NCBI GenBank assembly: GCA_015068035.1 | Contig: SVLI01000003.1 | Coordinates: 159,229-223,228 of the forward strand | Length of the DNA: 64,000 bases | Origin: Oscillospiraceae bacterium | GTDB taxonomy: Bacteria; Bacillota; Clostridia; Oscillospirales; Oscillospiraceae | Reading direction: 5' to 3' | Shown here: one piece after another, positions 45,592 to 53,458 of the stretch | How positions within the stretch are numbered: the stretch's first letter is position 1 | Layout: every line of letters starts with the position of its first letter | The notes under the pieces: model-generated | Database searches by the model: none | What the model saw: the letters and a program-made list of their open reading frames with translations, nothing else | Told to the model about the DNA's origin: nothing | Made by a program: the position numbers and the translations under genes

Positions 45592-46995
45592 TCAGGCGTC
45601 CGTCTTCGGCTTCGGCTTGGATTTATTGCTTCCATAATAACGGCGGCGCCTGCCGTTTCCGCTGCCGGACTTCTTCTGTTGCTGCTGCGGCGGCTTTGCA
45701 GCACCGGAAGCATTCGCAGGTTTTTGCTGCGGCTGACTTTGCGACTTCTGGCTTCCGCCCTGCGGATGCGCATTCTTCTGTCCGTTTTCGGAGCTGCGCT
45801 GGGGCTTCTGTCCGTTCTTCTGCCTGCCACCGGAGTGCTGCGCTTTCGGCGCATGCTGGTGCTGCTTTTTCTCGTCATTCGCCGTATGCTTATTCTGTCC
45901 ACCCGAACTTGCATGCGCATCTTTTTGTCCGCCAGACTGCGGATGTTTGTTCTGCGGCTTGCCGCCCTTGCCGCCTTTTCCACGGCTTCTGCGGCGGTCG
46001 TTTTTCTTCGCAGATGGCTCCTGTCCCGCCTCGGCAATGCGCTCGCCCAGCGTTTTCTCCTGCGCCGGCACAGTATCTGTATACCAACCGGTAAGCGACC
46101 AATCGTCCTCTACCGGCTTTTCCTCAACTTTTACGCGCGGCTTGAGCACATGCGGCGGCGTCTCCCCAGGCTTGGGCCGGCCACCGGGCACAACCGCAAC
46201 ATCCTCGGACTCATAGGTTCTGCCCTGCTGCATATCGCTTTCACCGTCAATGCGGACCTTCACCTGCTGACGCAGCAGATTCACCTGCGTCACATTCCCG
46301 TAACCGTCCGGCGTTTCAACATATGCGCCGTTCTTCGGCATGGACTTGATGAGGTCTGTGTAAGCCTCCTGCTCATAGCGCAGACAGCACATCAAGCGTC
46401 CGCAACTGCCGGAAATTTTCGCCGGATTGAGGGACATAGACTGCGTTTTCGCCATCTTCGTGGAGACAGGCTCGAACTCGTCCATAAACTGCTTGCAACA
46501 ATAGGGTCTGCCACAGATACCGATACCGCCGAGGAGTTTGGCTTCATCGCGCACGCCGATCTGCCGCAGCTCGATTCGCGTATGGAAGATGCCCGCCAGA
46601 TCCTTGACGAGCTCGCGAAAGTCCACGCGCCCCTCCGATGTGAAGAAAAACAGGATCTTCGTGCCTTCGAAATTATATTCCACACCGACAAGCTTCATAG
46701 CAAGCTCGTGCGCCTGAATACGCTCTTTGCAGATGCGCAGCGCTTCTTCCTCTTTGCTCCGGTTGGCAGCTTCCCGCTTTAAGTCATCCTGCGTTGCTAC
46801 ACGTACAACCGTGCGCAGCGGTGGAATGATCTTCTCATCCTCAACCATGTAGTTTCCGCGCGCACACTCGCCAAGTTCAAGCCCCTTACTCGTCTCAACG
46901 ACGACGCGCTCACCCTTTTTCACCTGTATACCGGCGGGATCAAAGTAATACATCTTGCCGCCGCTCTTAAATTTGATTCCGACAACTTCTGTCAC
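45592..46995 (-). CDS. ricT: RicT/YaaT family PSP1-domain protein with long basic tail
   Basis: 467 residues. The first 280 are the conserved PSP1/YaaT protein: GIKFKSGGKMYYFDP, GRVDFRELVKDLAGIFHTRIELRQIGVRDEAK, and the iron-sulfur type Cys motifs CGRPYCC (about 160) and CGRLMCC (about 200). In Bacillus RicT works with RicA and RicF in RNase Y specificity and in Spo0A-linked sporulation and competence. From about residue 330 the protein is a Gly/Lys/Gln/Ser/His-rich low-complexity tail of about 135 residues, ending GRRRRYYGSNKSKPKPK. GTG start, GAGGAG 6 bases before. It follows holB by 14 bases in one operon, as in many Firmicutes. Confidence 0.93.
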   Translation of the reverse strand: MTEVVGIKFKSGGKMYYFDPAGIQVKKGERVVVETSKGLELGECARGNYMVEDEKIIPPLRTVVRVATQDDLKREAANRSKEEEALRICKERIQAHELAMKLVGVEYNFEGTKILFFFTSEGRVDFRELVKDLAGIFHTRIELRQIGVRDEAKLLGGIGICGRPYCCKQFMDEFEPVSTKMAKTQSMSLNPAKISGSCGRLMCCLRYEQEAYTDLIKSMPKNGAYVETPDGYGNVTQVNLLRQQVKVRIDGESDMQQGRTYESEDVAVVPGGRPKPGETPPHVLKPRVKVEEKPVEDDWSLTGWYTDTVPAQEKTLGERIAEAGQEPSAKKNDRRRSRGKGGKGGKPQNKHPQSGGQKDAHASSGGQNKHTANDEKKQHQHAPKAQHSGGRQKNGQKPQRSSENGQKNAHPQGGSQKSQSQPQQKPANASGAAKPPQQQQKKSGSGNGRRRRYYGSNKSKPKPKTDA

Positions 46996-47009
46996 AGTTT
47001 TCTCCTCAC

Positions 47010-47795
47010 TTATCTTCCCTGCTCCGCGAGCGTATCCGCCATGAGCAGCCCAACAATGTGTTTCGTCGCAACATTTGCACGCAAATATTCCTCTGCCCGC
47101 TCCATAAGCGCAACAAGCGCAAGCAGCTGTCCTCGCTCCATTCCCGGAATTTCACCGCGCAGACAGGCGGCATCCGAAACGCGCTGCGCAAGGCAGGCGA
47201 TCAGTTCCCGGAAATCTGCAGTCGACAACTTCTCCCAACCGGACAGCAGCTTGATCAGTTCCGGCAGATCCGCCTTAGCCGCAAGCGCAAGATATTCTTC
47301 CGCAGATGCACGGGTCATTTCTTCGAACTGCTGTTCTGGCTCCGCCGCGACACGCCACTCGGTGCAGCGCGAACGTACCGTTTCCAGCAGAGCATGGGCG
47401 TTATCTGTGCACAGGATGAAACACGCACGCCCGGGCGGTTCCTCCAAAAGCTTCAGGATCGCATTCTGCGCGCTCTGATTCAGCGTCTGCGCATCCCGCA
47501 GAATATAAACCTTGCGCTCAGCCTCGTTCGGACGCACCCAGGCATCCGATAGCATCCAGCGCATCTTCTTAACGGAAAACTCGCGCTTGAAATTTCCATT
47601 TTCGTCCTTATCCCGCTCCACATAGCTCAAATCGGGATGAATGCCGGAGAGCACCTTGCGGCAATGCCGACAATGCCCGCAGGGACAATTTGTTTCGTCC
47701 TCGCAGAGCATCATCTGTGCAAGACGCAGCGCGGTTTCCTCCCGCTCACGTTCCGAGGCGGATACGACCATATAGGCATGGGATAACTTTTCCAT
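47010..47795 (-). CDS. holB: DNA polymerase III subunit delta' (HolB)
   Basis: 261 residues of the clamp-loader AAA+ family. It has LSHAYMVVSASE in place of a working Walker A loop, a zinc module CPCGHCRHCRKV (about 38-49), HPDLSYVERDKD, and the sensor segment NAILKLLEEPPGRACFILCT followed by ETVRSRCTEW (SRC motif with the Arg finger). The lack of Walker A fits delta' rather than tau. GGGGGAG lies 6 bases before the ATG. Gene order holB-ricT is conserved in Firmicutes. Confidence 0.92.
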   Translation of the reverse strand: MEKLSHAYMVVSASEREREETALRLAQMMLCEDETNCPCGHCRHCRKVLSGIHPDLSYVERDKDENGNFKREFSVKKMRWMLSDAWVRPNEAERKVYILRDAQTLNQSAQNAILKLLEEPPGRACFILCTDNAHALLETVRSRCTEWRVAAEPEQQFEEMTRASAEEYLALAAKADLPELIKLLSGWEKLSTADFRELIACLAQRVSDAACLRGEIPGMERGQLLALVALMERAEEYLRANVATKHIVGLLMADTLAEQGR

Positions 47796-47840
47796 ATCCG
47801 ACTCCCCCTCTCAGCGCAAACGGTCACACATAATCAGTTT

Positions 47841-47869
47841 ATTTTACCCTTTTTCCCAGTCTTAGTCAA
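47841..47869 (-). promoter_or_regulatory. Predicted promoter of holB-ricT
   Basis: Minus-strand TTGACT (47864-47869), 17-base spacer, TAAAAT (47841-47846). Confidence 0.75.
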
Positions 47870-48091
47870 TGGGAATTTCCTCACGGCTCTTTTCAGCACG
47901 GAATGTTCATTTCTTTCGTTCATTAAAGGCAACTGCAATTCCGGTGCAGCGACCGCATTACTGCCGAGAGCGCAAATTGCAAATGCTTAGCAAAACACGC
48001 AACCGAGTCAAAACCATCTCAAAACATCGCAGCTTTTCACTTTTCCTGCTCCAAAGCCAAACAATATATAGCATTAAAACATCTGAAGCGG
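47870..48091. other. Intergenic stretch with no supported gene
   Basis: Between the divergent holB and hemZ promoters. An 84-codon plus-strand frame covers it, but has no ribosome site, runs through the hemZ promoter and has no recognisable family. I see no RNA motif either. It is somewhat AT-rich. Confidence 0.6.
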
Positions 48092-48120
48092 TTGACCCGC
48101 AGCGGAATATATTGTATAAT
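48092..48120 (+). promoter_or_regulatory. Predicted promoter of hemZ
   Basis: TTGACC (48092-48097), 17-base spacer, perfect TATAAT (48115-48120). The expected start falls at 48127-48128, on the hemZ ATG. Confidence 0.75.
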
Positions 48121-48127
48121 TAAGGTT

Positions 48128-49639
48128 ATGAAGAATTTACTGTTTGGACATAGCTATAAATATGCGCTCGAGCAGATTCAGCTTATGCTGTTTCCGGACT
48201 CCAGGCCCGAATATCCGAGTGAGGATCAGCTTTGCAAAAAGGACGGCATTTTGCCGGATGAAAGCTGCGTCAGCACGCTGCACATGGGGAAAGTCTGGTG
48301 CACAAGCGTGTGCACGCTCTATCTTGGTGGCAGGTCCCATGTCGGCCGCGCGCGCGTAAAGACTGCGGACTTTTCGGATGACCTTGTGCAAACGCGGTTG
48401 TTGCAGCGGGCGGTTAAAATGTCGTTTTACCGTGCTGCTCTTGCCTCCGGTTTGCCCAAGCCGGTTTGGGGTGCGCTTTCCGGAATCCGCCCGGGCAAAC
48501 TGCTCACGCAGCGACTGGACGCGGGTGAATCACCGAAGGCAGCGCTGTCCGGCTTCTGCCGGGAATATGATGTTGAACCGGCACGCGGTGCAATCTGTTT
48601 GGAAACGGCACAGCGTGCGCTTGCTGTGCGCTCTGCGCTGGAAAAGCGAGACATCTGCCTCTATATCGGCATCCCCTTCTGCCCCACGCGCTGCGCCTAC
48701 TGCAGCTTTGTGAGCAACAGCGTGGAAAAGAGCATGAAGCTCATTTCCCCCTTTTTGGATGCGCTGCTTATGGAAGTCGACGCCGCAGCGGAAACAGTGA
48801 AGAAGCTTGGCCTTCGCATCATCTCCATCTATATGGGCGGCGGCACGCCCACAACGCTTTCTGCAGAGCAGCTGGACATTCTCTGCGGAAGACTGCGGGA
48901 ACGCTTTGACCTGCGTTCCATTCGGGAATACACCGTTGAGGCCGGGCGGCCGGATACAATCACAACAGACAAGCTCCATGTGCTGCGAAAATATGGCGTT
49001 GATCGCATTAGCGTGAACCCGCAAACGATGTCTGACAGCGTGCTGGAGGTCATCGGCCGCCGTCACACGGCAGACGACATTCTCCGCGCAATCGATCTTG
49101 TGCGCGGGGTTGGCGGATTTGCCATCAACATGGATCTGATCGCCGGACTGCCTACGGATACGCCGGAGGGTTTTTCCAAAACACTGGATGCCGTTTTGGC
49201 TCTTGCGCCGGAGAACATCACGGTGCACACGCTTGCGCTGAAAAAGGGTTCGCGCATCACGCTCGCGCGCACGGAGGGTGGCGAACTGTCGCTGCCCGAC
49301 GCGACCCAGATCGGGCAGATGCTCTCGGAGGCAAGTTCCCGCCTGCAGGGAAACGGATACGCGCCCTATTACCTCTACCGGCAGAAATACATGTCCGGTG
49401 GCTTTGAGAATGTCGGCTGGGCAAAAGAAGGCTATGACAGTCTGTATAACATCTGCATCATGGAAGAACTGTGTACGATTCTTGCCCTCGGCGGTGGCGC
49501 TTCGACCAAGCTGGTAGATGCGCAGCGCGGCTACATCTCGCGCATCTTCGCCCCGAAATATCCGCAGGAATATATCGCAGGGATTATGAATACAATACAG
49601 GAAAAATCCAAAGTGGAGGACTTTTACCGTGAACTTTGA
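48128..49639 (+). CDS. hemZ: Oxygen-independent coproporphyrinogen III oxidase-like HemZ
   Basis: 503 residues. The radical-SAM cluster motif CPTRCAYC is at about residues 185-192, after IGIPF; then YMGGGTPTTLSAEQLDIL, EAGRPDTIT, RISVNPQTM and NMDLIAGLPTDT. HemZ proteins carry an extra N-terminal domain of about 170 residues, seen here (including WGALSGIRPGKLL). They are annotated as coproporphyrinogen dehydrogenases, but the activity is not certain in this clade. The ATG at 48128 coincides with the predicted RNA start, so the message may be leaderless; AAGG lies only 3 bases before it. A 4-gene plus-strand run follows. Confidence 0.9.
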   Translation: MKNLLFGHSYKYALEQIQLMLFPDSRPEYPSEDQLCKKDGILPDESCVSTLHMGKVWCTSVCTLYLGGRSHVGRARVKTADFSDDLVQTRLLQRAVKMSFYRAALASGLPKPVWGALSGIRPGKLLTQRLDAGESPKAALSGFCREYDVEPARGAICLETAQRALAVRSALEKRDICLYIGIPFCPTRCAYCSFVSNSVEKSMKLISPFLDALLMEVDAAAETVKKLGLRIISIYMGGGTPTTLSAEQLDILCGRLRERFDLRSIREYTVEAGRPDTITTDKLHVLRKYGVDRISVNPQTMSDSVLEVIGRRHTADDILRAIDLVRGVGGFAINMDLIAGLPTDTPEGFSKTLDAVLALAPENITVHTLALKKGSRITLARTEGGELSLPDATQIGQMLSEASSRLQGNGYAPYYLYRQKYMSGGFENVGWAKEGYDSLYNICIMEELCTILALGGGASTKLVDAQRGYISRIFAPKYPQEYIAGIMNTIQEKSKVEDFYREL

Positions 49640-50591
49640 AAACCTGTTTTCTCCCCCTTACCGGATCTCCCGCATCAATGATTATGCGCAGCGCGACCCC
49701 GTCGGCTTCTTACAGGAGAGCGACGCATGGTATGATGCACAGGTGATGCACACTGCGGAGATGATTCTTGAAAACCGAAGCAGCAGCCCAATTGTTCTGC
49801 TCTCCGGCCCCTCCGGCAGTGGCAAGACAACCACCGCCAAGAAGCTTGCGCAGGCGCTTTATACGCACGGCGTGCGCACGCACACCATATCGATGGACGA
49901 TTATTTCCTCAGCCGTGACGAATACGAGGTTCCGCTGGCCGAGGACGGCACGCCCGACCTTGAGTCTCCCCTGTGCATGGATATGGAACTGCTCAACGAT
50001 CATTTCACGCGCCTGTCCGCCGGAGAGACCGTGCTTGTTCCGAGCTTTGACTTCACCACGCAGTCCCGCAACGCCGAACCTTCGCTGACACTCCATCTTG
50101 CAAAGGATGAGGTAGCCGTTTTTGAGGGCATCCATGCGCTCAATGACGAGATCACGCTTGCACATCCGGAGGCTTTCAAGCTTTATATCAGCGCAAGTGC
50201 CGATGTTGTGGACGATGACGGCGCAGCCGTAATGCGTGGTTCCTGGGTGCGCCTCATTCGTCGCAGCATCCGCGACCATCTTTTCCGCGGTTCAGCGCCG
50301 GAGAACACGATCCGGATGTGGGGCAATGTCTGCGCGGGTGAGGAGAAATACATCACGCCCTTCATCGGCAAGGCGGATTTCCGTTTCAACACGCATCTGC
50401 CCTATGAGATCTGTTGCGTGAACGATCTGGCAGCAGCTTTGTTTGAAACGTTGCCCGAGAATGTCGACCGCCTGCACGAGCTGCGGCGCATCCGCCCGAA
50501 CATCCAGCTTTTTGCGGACATCGACCCCGCGCTTGTCGCGCCGGACTCCCTACTGCGCGAGTTCATCGGCGGCGGAATTTACGAGTACTGA
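49629..50591 (+). CDS. Nucleoside kinase, uridine kinase-like P-loop protein
   Basis: 320 residues. P-loop LSGPSGSGKTTTAKKL (about 57-72), MDDYFLSRDEY with the substrate Asp (about 92), LVPSFDFTT (about 137), VFEGIHALND (about 165) and the lid-type RLIRRSIRDHLFRG (about 207-220). This is the shorter clostridial form without the N-terminal TGS/ThrRS-like domains, plus about 35 extra N-terminal residues (SPPYRISRINDYAQRD). It probably salvages uridine or cytidine. GTG start with GGAGG 9 bases upstream, inside the end of hemZ (11-base overlap). Confidence 0.85.
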   Translation: MNFENLFSPPYRISRINDYAQRDPVGFLQESDAWYDAQVMHTAEMILENRSSSPIVLLSGPSGSGKTTTAKKLAQALYTHGVRTHTISMDDYFLSRDEYEVPLAEDGTPDLESPLCMDMELLNDHFTRLSAGETVLVPSFDFTTQSRNAEPSLTLHLAKDEVAVFEGIHALNDEITLAHPEAFKLYISASADVVDDDGAAVMRGSWVRLIRRSIRDHLFRGSAPENTIRMWGNVCAGEEKYITPFIGKADFRFNTHLPYEICCVNDLAAALFETLPENVDRLHELRRIRPNIQLFADIDPALVAPDSLLREFIGGGIYEY

Positions 50592-50697
50592 GCGCAGTTT
50601 CCGTTCTTTGTGCAGGAAACAAGCGGCGACTGCAGCTTTGAACTGACAACTTGAATTGTTGTGACACCATGTCATACAAAAGAAAAGAGGTATGCAA

Positions 50698-51411
50698 ATG
50701 TCTACGAGCATTGATTATTTCTTCCAGCGTCGCGACAGATTTCCGTTTCCGGATTTCTTCACCGACGTGCACGAGACCTGGGAGATTCTGTTAAAGGCCA
50801 AAAGCTTTTTGAAGGAATTTCTCGTCGAGCCCGGCATTAAGGAAAACCACGGCATCTGCAAGGGCGAAGCGCCCGCGCTTTATAACGAATACTACATCGG
50901 CGAGGGCACCGTCATTTATAACGATGTGACGATCATCGGCCCCGCTTACATAGGCAAAAACTGCGAACTGATGCCCGGCGCCATCATCCGCCCCTATACC
51001 ATTCTTTCCGACAACTGCAGCGTCGGCCACGGGAGCGAGGTCAAACATTGCGTTTTCTTCGGCGGGGCAAAAATTTCCAGCCTTGCCTTTGCCGGGGACA
51101 GCATTCTCGGCGCCTCCGCACGCATCGGTTCCGGCGTCATCACCGCGAACCGCCGCTTCGATCAGGGTGAGGTAAAACTTCGGGACGAGGGCGAGCGCAA
51201 ATCACTTGGCGACAGCTTTTTCGGCGTCGTGTTGGGAGACAGCGCACGCATCGGAGCCAACAGCGTCACGCAGCCCGGAACGCACATCGGCCCCTATTCC
51301 TGGATCTATCCGCTGACCAACGTGCGCGGCTTTATTGATGCCGAGCAGCACGTCTATCATCCGCGGGAAATCGTCAAAGAGCCCGCTGCAAGATTGGAGC
51401 TGAAACCGTGA
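50698..51411 (+). CDS. Left-handed beta-helix protein, GlmU C-terminal/acyltransferase-like
   Basis: 237 residues. From about residue 65 the sequence consists of hexapeptide-type turns (IGEGTVIYNDVTIIGPAYIGKNCELMPGAIIRPY region; VGHGSEVKHCVF; IGANSVTQPGTHIGP), as in the beta-helix of GlmU and related nucleotidyltransferases. The N-terminal 60 residues are helical and there is no nucleotidyltransferase domain. It resembles proteins annotated as UDP-N-acetylglucosamine pyrophosphorylase, but the missing domain makes an acyltransferase or scaffold more likely. ATG at 50698 has AGAGG 7 bases upstream. Its stop overlaps the PAP2 gene start. Confidence 0.75.
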   Translation: MSTSIDYFFQRRDRFPFPDFFTDVHETWEILLKAKSFLKEFLVEPGIKENHGICKGEAPALYNEYYIGEGTVIYNDVTIIGPAYIGKNCELMPGAIIRPYTILSDNCSVGHGSEVKHCVFFGGAKISSLAFAGDSILGASARIGSGVITANRRFDQGEVKLRDEGERKSLGDSFFGVVLGDSARIGANSVTQPGTHIGPYSWIYPLTNVRGFIDAEQHVYHPREIVKEPAARLELKP

Positions 51412-51974
51412 GCATTATGGAATTATCTACTTTTGAGAGCGGCATTCTGCTCTGGATTCAGGAAAACCTTCGCGGTGCCTGGGACAAGATCGTGGTGTTC
51501 ATCACTTTTCTGGGCGATGCCGGCTGGTTTTGGATTGCGCTTACCGTGCTGCTGCTGATCATCCGCAAAACGCGCATGCGTGCGCTTGGCCCGGCTTTTG
51601 CACTTGCAATCGATGTTCTCGTCTGCAACGTCACGCTCAAGAACCTTTTTATGCGGCCGAGACCCTATGTCAGCTTTGACTTCCTCGTTCCGCTTGGGCA
51701 TCTTGACAATGAGACAAGCTTTCCGAGTGGCCACACCTGCTCGAGCTTTGCTGCCGCCGCCGCGATTTACTTCATGTACGGCAAAAAGGCGGGCATTCCT
51801 GCCTTTATCCTCGCCTCGCTCATCTCGCTGAGCCGTCTCTACGTGGGCGTGCACTACCCCACGGATATTCTCGCCGGTGTTATCGTCGGCGTGCTCTGCG
51901 GCCTCGCCGGTGCTGCGATCTGCAAAGCAATCACCAAAAAGGTCGAGAAGAAAAAAGCTGCGGAACAGAAATAA
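51408..51974 (+). CDS. PAP2 family membrane phosphatase
   Basis: 188 residues with about 5-6 helices and the complete phosphatase signature: KNLFMRPRPY (KxxxxxxRP), FPSGHTCSS (PSGH) and SRLYVGVHYPTDILAG (SRxxxxxHxxxD). Such enzymes hydrolyse lipid phosphates such as undecaprenyl pyrophosphate, phosphatidate or phosphatidylglycerol phosphate. The GTG at 51408 has GGAG 8 bases before it and overlaps the previous stop. The Lys-rich C-terminal tail is probably cytoplasmic. Confidence 0.9.
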   Translation: MSIMELSTFESGILLWIQENLRGAWDKIVVFITFLGDAGWFWIALTVLLLIIRKTRMRALGPAFALAIDVLVCNVTLKNLFMRPRPYVSFDFLVPLGHLDNETSFPSGHTCSSFAAAAAIYFMYGKKAGIPAFILASLISLSRLYVGVHYPTDILAGVIVGVLCGLAGAAICKAITKKVEKKKAAEQK

Positions 51975-52126
51975 GCCTGTTTGCGGCCTTGTTCGGCGCT
52001 TTGCAAAACTCGTCTTAAAAACGGGCAATACCGCTTTGTGCCGTGAACAGCAAAGCTTACGCTGCCCACGCTTGGCCCTTATGATGCGTTTTACTTAAAT
52101 TCTTAAATTCTGTACTATCTCAGCTA

Positions 52127-52153
52127 ACGAAAGAGAAGTTTTTCCTCTTTCGT
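52127..52153 (+). repeat. Inverted repeat in the leader of yerC
   Basis: ACGAAAGAG (52127-52135) and CTCTTTCGT (52145-52153) with a loop rich in T. It sits 11 bases before the AAGGAGG of yerC and might be a transcription end for the PAP2 gene or a leader control hairpin. Confidence 0.45.
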
Positions 52154-52177
52154 CACATACTTAAGGAGGCTGTTTTT

Positions 52178-52483
52178 GTGAACAAACAAGGCAAGAAGCC
52201 CCGCAATATTGAGATGTATGAGGCCATTCTCACGCTGGAAACAGTTGAGGAATGCATCAACTTTTTCAGCGACCTCTGCACGGTAACCGAGCTGCAGGCT
52301 ATGGAGCAGCGCTATCAGGTTGCACGCCTGCTCAACCAGGGCCTCATCTATAACGACATTCTGGAGCGCACCGGCGCTTCGAGCACAACCATCAGCCGCG
52401 TAAATCGTTCCTTGCAATATGGAATGGATGGATATCAGGTTGTTTTCGAGCGTTTGGATAAGAAGGGGAGCACCGAGGAATGA
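52178..52483 (+). CDS. yerC: YerC/YecD family TrpR-like protein
   Basis: 101 residues with a TrpR-type helix-turn-helix: LTLETVEECINFFSDLCTVTELQAMEQR (long conserved block from about residue 14), then VARLLNQGLIYNDILERTGASSTTISRVNRSLQYG. Homologues are uncharacterised regulators related to the Trp repressor; no amino-acid ligand is proven. The start is GTG with AAGGAGG 8 bases before. It overlaps the next gene by 4 bases (ATGA). Confidence 0.93.
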   Translation: MNKQGKKPRNIEMYEAILTLETVEECINFFSDLCTVTELQAMEQRYQVARLLNQGLIYNDILERTGASSTTISRVNRSLQYGMDGYQVVFERLDKKGSTEE

Positions 52484-53235
52484 TTTCCTATGGCCCCCTC
52501 GCCTCCCGCTATGATGCGCTGACAACCGATGTACCTTATAAGGCACTTGCGGATTACTACGTCCGGCTTTTTGAAGAGCGCAAAAAAACGGTCAAAAGCA
52601 TCCTTGATCTCGCCTGTGGGACAGGTACGCTCGCATCTGAGCTTTCCCACCGCGGTTATGAGCTTATTGCGGTTGATCGCTCTGAAGAGATGCTTGCCGA
52701 GGCCATGCAGAAGTTTTATTCGTTGCCCGAAGGCTGCATTCCGCCGATGGCGCTGTGTCAGTCCCTTTCCGAACTGGATCTCTATGGCACAAGCGATGCC
52801 GCCGTGTCCAGTCTAGACAGTCTGAACTACCTGTCGGAAACCGAGCTTCGCGCTTTTTTCTCCCGCGTGCGATACTTTCTCGAGCCGGGCGGCCTGCTGA
52901 TTTTTGATGTGAACCCGCCGGAATACTTCCGCGCGCTTGACGGGCAGGTGTTCGTGGATGAAAAAGAGGATCTGCTCTGCCTCTGGCGCGCTGAACTCTC
53001 TGCTGAGGGCCTTGAGTTACACTATGATATGGATGTTTTCCGGCAGCGCGGCAAGCTTTGGCAGCGTGATTCAGAGACGCATGTGGAGTATATTCACGAG
53101 CCTGAGCTGCTGATGAACCTGCTTGAGGAGTCGGGCTTTCGGAACATCGCACTTCGTCGTGACGGGCCGCTCTCGGAAAACGGTCGTCTGTTCTTCGTTG
53201 CAGAAAACGGCTGGTATGAAACCTCCGGCGAGTGA
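52480..53235 (+). CDS. Class I SAM-dependent methyltransferase
   Basis: 251 residues with the SAM motif ILDLACGTGTLASEL (about residues 41-55), acidic loop IAVDRSEEML (about 63), and motif LLIFDVNPPEYFR (about 139). The family includes small-molecule and RNA methyltransferases, so substrate is open. Start ATG overlaps the yerC stop, so the two proteins are made from one transcript. Homologues with the same YASRYD-type N terminus (YGPLASRYD) are common in clostridia. Confidence 0.88.
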   Translation: MISYGPLASRYDALTTDVPYKALADYYVRLFEERKKTVKSILDLACGTGTLASELSHRGYELIAVDRSEEMLAEAMQKFYSLPEGCIPPMALCQSLSELDLYGTSDAAVSSLDSLNYLSETELRAFFSRVRYFLEPGGLLIFDVNPPEYFRALDGQVFVDEKEDLLCLWRAELSAEGLELHYDMDVFRQRGKLWQRDSETHVEYIHEPELLMNLLEESGFRNIALRRDGPLSENGRLFFVAENGWYETSGE

Positions 53236-53280
53236 AAACCTGCTGGAGCGTTTGCGTTTTTTATAATCAGGAACATTTCT

Positions 53281-53307
53281 ATCCGACCTCGTTATACGGG
53301 GTCGGAT
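53281..53307 (+). terminator. Hairpin after the yerC-methyltransferase pair
   Basis: ATCCGACC/GGTCGGAT (53281-53288, 53300-53307) with extra pairing inside; the following TCTGCCG is not T-rich, so it may be weak. Confidence 0.55.
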
Positions 53308-53458
53308 TCTGCCGATGCAGAGATATTTTTACCCGCAACCGAAATTGACACAGTCATGCAGATTGTATGTACACAGAATCATGTACATTGCATCCCCTAC
53401 GACATCTGATGGCTGAGTCTTTCCTCAACTGACTTCCGCACACGAAAGGAAACACTCT

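Noticed and set aside
44105..45592. 495-codon minus-strand frame opposite typA
   Set aside because: Antisense of a certain GTPase gene and runs through a terminator.
47869..48123. 84-codon plus-strand frame before hemZ
   Set aside because: Overlaps the hemZ promoter, lacks a ribosome site, no family.
53236..53458. LexA (SOS) box upstream of uvrA
   Set aside because: No GAAC-N4-GTTC or close variant is present.
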